Origin: Flavobacteriaceae bacterium
Lineage (GTDB): Bacteria; Bacteroidota; Bacteroidia; Flavobacteriales; Flavobacteriaceae
Direction of reading: 5' to 3'
NCBI GenBank assembly: GCA_030625995.1
Contig: DAOUPU010000052.1
Coordinates: forward strand, 1 to 12,978
DNA: 12,978 bases
Positions 8,019 to 12,978 of this stretch are shown piece after piece. Numbering within the stretch: the first letter of the stretch is position 1; the number at the start of each line of letters is the position of its first letter. The notes beneath the pieces are model-generated. The model did not search any database and was not told the origin of the DNA. It saw only the letters and a list, made by a program, of their open reading frames with translations. Position numbers and translations under genes: made by a program.

Positions 8019-8131
8019 GATATTTGTTACATTCTGTATAAAGATATATCACTATTTTTACTGTAGAAAATTTATTTGACGAGTGGTTTAGAGTTTCGTC
8101 TGAGTTGACCAGTTTAATCGGTAAACAAAAA
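8019..8131. promoter_or_regulatory. divergent intergenic control region with AGTT repeats
   Basis: This region separates the leftward operon (start 8018) from the LytTR gene (ATG 8132) and must contain both start signals. On the plus strand TTTATTTG at 8071-8078 is one base away from the Bacteroidota -7 box TAnnTTTG, but no matching -33 element was seen, so the promoter call is weak. AGTT occurs at 8092, 8103 and 8111 on the plus strand (AGAGTTTCG, TGAGTTGAC, CCAGTTTAA). The outer pair shares AGTTT and is 19 bp apart. LytTR proteins of the AgrA type bind direct repeats with a core like CAGTT about two helical turns apart, so this is a plausible operator. No convincing -7/-33 pair was found for the minus strand. 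Confidence 0.35.
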
Positions 8132-8452
8132 ATGGACAATTACTTTTTCATAAAATCAGGCTATAAGATCCAGAAAATTCTAGTAGATGAAATTATCTAT
8201 ATAGAAAGTATGGGCGATTATGTCCGTTTTTTTCTTGAAGACAAAAAGATAGTTACACTTTTATCCTTGTCTAAAATAATTGAACTTTTACCTAAGGAAA
8301 AATTCATTCAGATACATAGATCGTATATCATAAACTTTGAAAAGATTAATTTTATTCAAAATAATATTATAAGTATAGGTCAATATCAATTACCTATTAG
8401 TAAGAGCAGGAAAAAGGAATTAATGGAAATTATTAACTTGAAATTGCTTTGA
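8132..8452 (+). CDS. stand-alone LytTR-family DNA-binding regulator
   Basis: The protein is 106 residues from ATG 8132. The frame also allows a TTG at 8105 (nine extra residues), but those nine codons cover the AGTT repeats of the probable operator and look non-coding. The whole protein is a LytTR domain: FFIKSGYKIQKI (5-16), DEIIYIESMGDYVRFFL (19-35), then TLLSLSKIIELLP (42-54), the characteristic FIQIHRSYIIN (58-68) and QLPISKSRKKEL (85-96). This matches the C-terminal half of LytTR response regulators, but no receiver domain precedes it: upstream the frame meets a stop at 8039-8041. Without a receiver it cannot take a phosphoryl signal in the usual way. It may sense something else, be controlled by abundance, or pair with a membrane partner elsewhere. 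Its position between two divergent operons suggests control of one or both. Confidence 0.85.
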   Translation: MDNYFFIKSGYKIQKILVDEIIYIESMGDYVRFFLEDKKIVTLLSLSKIIELLPKEKFIQIHRSYIINFEKINFIQNNIISIGQYQLPISKSRKKELMEIINLKLL

Positions 8453-8472
8453 CGGGTAGAGCAGATTTAGTT

Positions 8473-8491
8473 AAATAAATGATCATTATTT
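8473..8491. other. AT-rich near-perfect palindrome downstream of the LytTR gene
   Basis: The 10-bp palindrome AATGATCATT lies at 8478-8487. Its arms extend to about 9 bp each with a single unpaired A on the left side, and it is followed by a T-rich stretch (to about 8506). It could be a weak terminator for the LytTR gene or a DNA-binding site ahead of the electron-transfer operon. With no loop between the arms, a good RNA hairpin is not obvious. Confidence 0.25.
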
Positions 8492-8619
8492 CTTTATTAT
8501 TTGTTTTGTATTGATAAAGAGGTTGTTATGATAAGAAAAAAAGTGAATAACCAAGCAATATTTCCGCTAAAAACTCGTTAAAATTCGATACTACTTCCCT
8601 CATTAAAATTACTGTAGAA

Positions 8620-9447
8620 TTGAAAAAGTTAGTTCATACTATATTTATAATAGTGATGGTTGTAATTATTTTAGCAGCAATCGTTTATTTAGCTTATACC
8701 GGCTATACTTATTACCAAACACCCTTAGAAGAAAGATTTTATCATCCTCGGCATAACTGGTTCAAACCTAGCGGGATATATGGTCAGGGATTGGGAATAG
8801 TTGGAACTTTCCTAATTGTATTTGGTGTAGCCATTTATATAGCCAGAAAAAGATATAATTTCTTGTCAAAATATATTCGGTTAAAATATCTACTGGAATT
8901 TCATATTTTCCTATGCACACTTGGCCCCATTCTAATTGTATTTCACACAGCTTTTAAATTTGGGGGTATTGTATCAATTGCTTTTTGGAGCATGGTAGCG
9001 GTTGTTTTGAGTGGGGTGGTTGGTAGATTTATTTATATACAAATACCACGGACTATTGAAGGAAGAGAGCTTAGTTTGTATGAGGTAAAAAATATGAAAA
9101 CTGACCTAACAGTTGTTTTAAGCGAGAAATTTAATCTTGAAAATAACATGGTACAAATGATCGTGGATTATTCGAATGAAGAAAATGGTTCTAAAAATTA
9201 TAGAACTATAGGAAAACTAAGAAGTGAACTCAAGAAGAACAAATTACCGAGAAAGGAAAGAATTTCAATACTGAAAATGGTCAAAAATGAGATGTCGCTT
9301 TCAAGAAAAATTGCAAGATTGCAGACAATGATTAAGCTCTTCAAATACTGGCACGTTGCACACATGCCTTTTGCTTTGATCATGCTAATTATCGTAATCA
9401 TTCACATAGGAATTACAGTGGCTTTTGGTTATAAATGGATATTCTAA
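8620..9447 (+). CDS. five-helix diheme b-type membrane cytochrome
   Basis: The 275-residue protein starts at TTG 8620 (MKKLVHTIF); no ATG occurs in frame upstream, and the next one (residue 13) would cut into helix 1. Helices are predicted at about 8-32, 52-74, 89-111, 117-140 and 247-270. Two helices each carry a histidine pair 14 residues apart: His95/His109 in helix 3 and His248/His262 in helix 5. This is the spacing by which cytochrome b-type proteins hold two hemes, here probably His95-His248 and His109-His262. A lysine-rich loop of about 100 residues (141-244) should be cytoplasmic by the positive-inside rule, where it could dock the next protein. The gene overlaps the oxidoreductase gene, so the two are co-expressed. 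I infer that it carries electrons from the cytoplasmic Fe-S/FAD protein across the membrane to the multiheme cytochromes. No named family was recognised. Confidence 0.78.
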   Translation: MKKLVHTIFIIVMVVIILAAIVYLAYTGYTYYQTPLEERFYHPRHNWFKPSGIYGQGLGIVGTFLIVFGVAIYIARKRYNFLSKYIRLKYLLEFHIFLCTLGPILIVFHTAFKFGGIVSIAFWSMVAVVLSGVVGRFIYIQIPRTIEGRELSLYEVKNMKTDLTVVLSEKFNLENNMVQMIVDYSNEENGSKNYRTIGKLRSELKKNKLPRKERISILKMVKNEMSLSRKIARLQTMIKLFKYWHVAHMPFALIMLIIVIIHIGITVAFGYKWIF

Positions 9448-10784
9448 TGGAGGTGGCCTTAGAACAAATACTGGTATATGGAACTGTGTTTATATTATGC
9501 ATAATCACGGTTTATTTCTATCTCCGAAAACAAAGGAAGAATTCCTCGAAAATTCTTAAAAAAGTTGCTATTGCAAAGGAAGAAGGATCGTTTGAACCAA
9601 TTTCTTTACATCCTTATATTGACCTTAACATTTGCATAGGTAGTGCTGCCTGTGTTGCGGATTGTCCGGAAAAAGATATTTTAGGTATCGTTGATGGTAA
9701 AGCAACGGTAATCAATACTTCTAATTGTGTTGGTCATGGAGCCTGTTTTCATAGCTGTCCGGTGGAAGCAATTTCCTTACGAATTGGCACAGAAAAGAGA
9801 GGAGTTGACTTGCCTCATGTAAACGAAAATTTTGAAACTAACACTAAGGGTATTTACATCGCAGGAGAATTGGGAGGTATGGGATTAATTAAAAACAGTA
9901 TCGAGCAAGGGCAACAAGCGATTGAAAGCATGGTAAAAGGGAAAAAACCATCTAAGAATAATGTACTTGATGTTATAATAATTGGAGCAGGACCTGCGGG
10001 AATTTCGGCATCATTGGCTGCAAAGAAATATGGATTATCCAGTGTTACTTTAGAGCAAGATTCATTAGGGGGTACTGTTTATACTTTTCCCAGATCAAAG
10101 TTGGTAATGACGTCACCAATGGATTTACCTCTGTTTGGTAAGGTCAAACTCCACGATACATCGAAAGATGAATTACTTCAACTATGGAATAAAGTAATAA
10201 CTGAACATGATCTAAAGATTATTGAAAACACTAAAGTTGAAGGCATAACTCCATTACAGGATAAAAGTTTTAAAGTGATTACAAATACCGGGGAGGAGTA
10301 CCTAAGTAATAATGTACTTCTTGCGATTGGTCGTAGAGGCACACCCAGGAAATTGAATATTCCCGGTGAAAACTCGCAAAAAGTGGCCTACCGATTGTTA
10401 GAGCCTGAAAGAATATCCGGCAAGAAAATAATTGTGGTAGGCGGAGGAGATTCAGCAGTTGAATCGGCTATGTTATTAAAAGATTCTAACCAGGTCATTC
10501 TCTCTTACAGAAAGGATAAGTTCGCAAGAATAAAGCCTAAAAATAAAGAAAAAATAGCTAAGGCAATTGCTGATCAGTCGATTAAAGCTCTTTTTGATTC
10601 TAATTTGGTATCTTTAAATGATCAGTCCGTAATGATAAAAGTTAATGGTGAAGAGGAGCCAAGGCAATTAGAAAATGACTTGGTATATATTTTTGCTGGA
10701 GGAGAATTACCCACAAAATTTTTACAAAATGCAGGTGTTGAAATTACCAAACGATTTGGACACGTCATGAAAAAGCATCATTAA
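9435..10784 (+). CDS. membrane-anchored NAD(P)/FAD oxidoreductase with two ferredoxin-type Fe-S motifs
   Basis: The longest form starts at ATG 9435; ATG 9447 (four codons later) overlaps the upstream stop as TAATG and may be the real start. Numbering here is from 9435. One helix (about 12-30) is followed by RKQRKN, placing the rest in the cytoplasm. Residues 61-115 carry two Fe-S motifs, CIGSAACVADCP (67-78) and CVGHGACFHSCP (98-109). Both lack the second cysteine of CxxCxxCxxxCP, with Ser70 and His101 in its place. Residues 138-167 (KGIYIAGELGG) look like the C-terminal FAD segment of a thioredoxin-reductase-type enzyme, placed ahead of the main FAD motif IIGAGPAGIS (182-191). The NAD(P) motif is VVGGGDSAVES (334-344). 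No redox-active CxxC is present, so it is not a disulfide reductase. The inferred role is to oxidise NAD(P)H and feed electrons through the clusters to the cytochrome b encoded just upstream. Confidence 0.85.
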   Translation: MDILMEVALEQILVYGTVFILCIITVYFYLRKQRKNSSKILKKVAIAKEEGSFEPISLHPYIDLNICIGSAACVADCPEKDILGIVDGKATVINTSNCVGHGACFHSCPVEAISLRIGTEKRGVDLPHVNENFETNTKGIYIAGELGGMGLIKNSIEQGQQAIESMVKGKKPSKNNVLDVIIIGAGPAGISASLAAKKYGLSSVTLEQDSLGGTVYTFPRSKLVMTSPMDLPLFGKVKLHDTSKDELLQLWNKVITEHDLKIIENTKVEGITPLQDKSFKVITNTGEEYLSNNVLLAIGRRGTPRKLNIPGENSQKVAYRLLEPERISGKKIIVVGGGDSAVESAMLLKDSNQVILSYRKDKFARIKPKNKEKIAKAIADQSIKALFDSNLVSLNDQSVMIKVNGEEEPRQLENDLVYIFAGGELPTKFLQNAGVEITKRFGHVMKKHH

Positions 10785-10785
10785 T

Positions 10786-12621
10786 TTGAATAGATTTTTA
10801 AAACATATCACTTTAATTATTTTATTGTTTGTTGCTTTTATAAGCTACTCTCAATTATCTCCGGGCGAACTGTCTTTAGTTCATGCCGATCTGGAAGGAT
10901 TGAGCAATTGTACCTTATGTCATGAATTAGGTGAAAAAGTTTCTAATAAAAAATGTTTGGACTGTCATGAAGAGATCCAAACCCTCTTAGATCAAAATAG
11001 AGGATATCACGCTAATTCAAAAGTTGTAGAGAAAGATTGTTTTGAATGTCACAGCGATCATCATGGACTTAAATTTGACATGATAAGATTTGATGAAGAT
11101 AATTTTAATCATGATCTCGCAGGATACCAGTTAGAAGGAGCTCATGAAGTAGTTGATTGTAGAAAATGTCATGTTCCGGATAATATTCAAAATGCGGAAA
11201 TTGAAAAAAAGGAAAATACATTTTTAGGATTAGATGAGGAATGTTTGTCTTGTCATGACGACTATCATCAAGAAACATTATCTTCAAACGATTGCCTTTC
11301 CTGTCATGATATGGAAGCTTTTAAACCTGCACCAAGGTTTGATCATGATAAAACGGATTACCAACTTTTAGGAGAACACATTACGGTTGATTGTAAAGAG
11401 TGTCATGAAGTAGAATCCAGAAATGGAAAAGAATTTCAAAAGTTTAGTGATATTTCATTTAATGATTGCGCAGTTTGTCATAATGATGCCCATAATAATC
11501 AGATAAAAGGAGAATGCAAGCAATGTCATACTGAAAAATCATTTTCCATTTTTAATGGAAGGGGAAGATTTGATCATAATACAACAAATTTCAAATTGAA
11601 AGGCAGTCATTTAAAAACAGATTGTTTTACTTGTCATATTGAAACGAGTGATCCTAAAAAAGTTTTTCAAGAAAAAATTAATACAAATCAAGATAACTGC
11701 GTTGCATGTCATTCAGATACGCATGATGGAAAATATGGAAACGAGTGTGTTAAATGTCATGATGAAAGTAGTTTTATAGCACTTAAGTCCATGGATTTTT
11801 TTGATCATAGTATAGCGGATTATCCGTTGGAAGGAATGCACTTAAATGTTGATTGCAAACAATGTCATGAAGGAAGATTTTCAAAAGCAATCGATTTTTC
11901 AGCCTGTAATAATTGTCATGACGATTACCATAACGATGAGTTCAGGAAAAATGGAATTTCTCCGGATTGTAAGATATGTCATACTTTGGAAAATGGATTT
12001 GATTATAGTTTATATACACTGGAACTACATCAATCAACTGTGTTTCCACTTGATGGAGCACATGTAGCTACACCATGTTTTGCATGCCATATTAGTGAAG
12101 ATGATGAGAGGTGGACTTTTAAAAATTTAGGTTCAGAATGCATAGATTGTCATAAGGATATTCATGAAGACTATATAGGTGAAAAATATTATCCGGATAA
12201 CGCCTGTTTAAGTTGCCATATTAATGATGCATGGTCCACAATAGATTTTGACCATAATCTAACGAATTGGCCACTTGACGGTAAACATAATGAAGTGGAT
12301 TGTAGAGCTTGTCATTTTGAAAACTCTGAGAATAATACTATCTTAACACAATCGTTTGATACATTAGAAAGTAAATGTGTAACGTGTCATGAAAATATTC
12401 ATGAGGACTTGTTTGCTATCAATGGAGAAACGGATTGTAAAAGGTGCCATATAACTGATAATTGGTTTCCTGAAAAATTTGATCATAATAATACATCTTT
12501 CCCCTTAGAAGGTCGTCATGCAGAAATAGAATGCAGTGAGTGCCATATATCTAGTATCGTAGATGGTAAAACCAAAATAACGTACAAAATAGGGAAATTC
12601 GAATGCATAGATTGCCATTAA
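10786..12621 (+). CDS. large periplasmic multiheme c-type cytochrome with 23 CXXCH motifs
   Basis: The 611-residue protein starts at TTG 10786, one base after the upstream stop. The frame is closed by TGA at 10768-10770 with no ATG between, so TTG is the best start. A signal peptide (1-22, ending ISYSQ) is followed by 23 CXXCH heme-attachment motifs, from Cys42 to the very last five residues (CIDCH, 607-611). The sequence is a tandem three-heme unit. The first heme motif is followed by xDxH, the second leads to FDH and LxGxH, and the third closes the unit. First motifs at Cys153, 228, 305, 374, 452, 531 and 607 give a period of 69-79 residues. The three extra histidines per unit match three hemes, so bis-His coordination is likely. 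Such chains act as electron wires or reservoirs. Its electrons probably come from the b-type cytochrome, and its terminal acceptor is unknown. Confidence 0.92.
   Translation: MNRFLKHITLIILLFVAFISYSQLSPGELSLVHADLEGLSNCTLCHELGEKVSNKKCLDCHEEIQTLLDQNRGYHANSKVVEKDCFECHSDHHGLKFDMIRFDEDNFNHDLAGYQLEGAHEVVDCRKCHVPDNIQNAEIEKKENTFLGLDEECLSCHDDYHQETLSSNDCLSCHDMEAFKPAPRFDHDKTDYQLLGEHITVDCKECHEVESRNGKEFQKFSDISFNDCAVCHNDAHNNQIKGECKQCHTEKSFSIFNGRGRFDHNTTNFKLKGSHLKTDCFTCHIETSDPKKVFQEKINTNQDNCVACHSDTHDGKYGNECVKCHDESSFIALKSMDFFDHSIADYPLEGMHLNVDCKQCHEGRFSKAIDFSACNNCHDDYHNDEFRKNGISPDCKICHTLENGFDYSLYTLELHQSTVFPLDGAHVATPCFACHISEDDERWTFKNLGSECIDCHKDIHEDYIGEKYYPDNACLSCHINDAWSTIDFDHNLTNWPLDGKHNEVDCRACHFENSENNTILTQSFDTLESKCVTCHENIHEDLFAINGETDCKRCHITDNWFPEKFDHNNTSFPLEGRHAEIECSECHISSIVDGKTKITYKIGKFECIDCH
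10954..12621 (+). repeat. tandem three-heme coding repeat, about 76 codons per unit
   Basis: The large cytochrome gene is internally repetitive at protein level. Each unit reads CXXCH-xDxH, then CXXCH with W/F a few residues on, then FDHxxTxxxLxGxH, then xxDCxxCH. Clear units begin at residues 153, 228, 305, 374, 452 and 531, and a more divergent one lies before residue 153. An eighth starts at 607 and is cut by the stop codon. The DNA itself has diverged, so this is an old duplication rather than a recent tandem repeat. Confidence 0.8.
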
Positions 12622-12978
12622 TATTATTTTTATTAGGGTATAACCTTATTTTTTCTCAATCACCTCATGGGGATGAGTTAAAGATCGATTGTGCACAATG
12701 TCATACTCCCGACAGTTGGTTAGTAAACTATAATGAAGTTCAATTTGATCATGATACAACTATTTTTAAGCTTGAAGGAGCTCATGATCAGACTAATTGT
12801 ACTGAATGTCATACCACATTAATTTTTAATGAAGCTCCCTCACAATGCGCCTCTTGTCATTCAGATATACATAATATGACAGTTGGTAATGATTGTGCAA
12901 GATGTCATACCTCCGAAACTTGGTTGGTCGATAATATCCCGGAATTACATGAACAAAATGGTTTTCCACTTATTGGTG
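12603..12978 (+). CDS. second multiheme c-type cytochrome (3' end outside window)
   Basis: An ATG at 12603 opens a frame that runs to the window end (125 codons, no stop). It overlaps the last 19 bases of the preceding cytochrome gene in another frame. Residues 1-18 are a signal peptide (MHRLPLILFLLGYNLIFSQ), so it is exported separately. Four CXXCH motifs are visible: CAQCH (30-34), CTECH (66-70), CASCH (82-86) and CARCH (98-102). The surrounding pattern (CHTPDSW, FDHDTTIFKLEGAH, CHSDIH) is the same three-heme unit as in the upstream protein, so the two genes are paralogous. The visible part begins with the second heme of a unit. Overlap and shared repeat imply coupled translation and a joint role in one periplasmic heme chain. 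Its full length and any C-terminal anchor or sorting domain lie outside the window. Confidence 0.88.
   Translation, partial: MHRLPLILFLLGYNLIFSQSPHGDELKIDCAQCHTPDSWLVNYNEVQFDHDTTIFKLEGAHDQTNCTECHTTLIFNEAPSQCASCHSDIHNMTVGNDCARCHTSETWLVDNIPELHEQNGFPLIG

Noticed and set aside
8042..8131. A truncated receiver domain upstream of the LytTR domain
   Set aside because: The in-frame translation from 8042 does not resemble a receiver domain and is preceded by a stop at 8039-8041.
8528..8581. A 17-codon ORF (ATG at 8528) as a possible peptide gene
   Set aside because: It is very short, has no leader-like features or start signal, and is no better than chance in this AT-rich gap.
9435..10784. Thioredoxin reductase or another disulfide reductase
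   Set aside because: The redox-active CxxC of that family is absent; the only cysteine clusters are in the N-terminal Fe-S motifs.
10954..12618. Recurring TGTCAT / TGCCAT words as a DNA repeat or CRISPR-like array
   Set aside because: These are the codons of CXXCH heme motifs within long open frames, with variable spacing and diverged flanks.
12600..12680. A frameshift or sequencing error splitting one cytochrome gene
   Set aside because: The downstream frame opens with a convincing signal peptide, and the distance between flanking heme motifs is longer than in other units, so a simple indel does not restore the repeat. Kept only as something to confirm.

Overview
The window comes from an AT-rich genome, almost certainly of the phylum Bacteroidota. 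I base this on short signal peptides ending in an A-Q or S-Q cleavage context, the absence of Shine-Dalgarno leaders, a stand-alone LytTR regulator, TPR/beta-barrel envelope proteins and a Kelch-type secreted protein. I cannot fix a genus from sequence alone.

The window is a divergent pair of operons. Leftward (minus strand, from 8018 down past position 1) run seven closely packed genes: a PqqD-like small protein, an ATP-grasp ligase, a fold-type III PLP-dependent decarboxylase, an unusual fusion of a urea-transporter-like membrane domain to an M23 peptidase domain, an outer-membrane protein made of TPRs plus a beta-barrel, a periplasmic TPR protein, and a Kelch-like secreted protein cut by the window edge. 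The first six lie within 1-19 bp of one another and the last follows after 61 bp, so they read as one transcription unit. The order goes from cytoplasmic biosynthesis (PqqD, ligase, decarboxylase) through inner membrane (transporter/peptidase) to outer membrane and surface. This looks like a small-molecule or peptide-conjugate synthesis and export system that I cannot match to a named pathway. It is the best candidate here for an undescribed system.

Rightward (plus strand) come a small LytTR DNA-binding protein (8132-8452) and then, after 167 bp, an electron-transfer operon: a five-helix diheme b-type membrane cytochrome (8620-9447), a membrane-anchored Fe-S/FAD/NAD(P) oxidoreductase (9435-10784), a 23-heme c-type cytochrome (10786-12621), and a second multiheme cytochrome (from 12603) that runs off the end. 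The inferred path is NAD(P)H to FAD to Fe-S clusters in the cytoplasm, to heme b across the membrane, to a heme wire in the periplasm. The large cytochrome is built from a repeated three-heme unit of about 76 residues. The boundary between the two cytochrome genes falls inside one such unit, with the genes overlapping by 19 bp.

The 113-bp region between the operons (8019-8131) holds both sets of start signals and an AGTT-type repeat that could be the LytTR operator. No RNA genes, insertion sequences, CRISPR arrays or attachment sites were seen.
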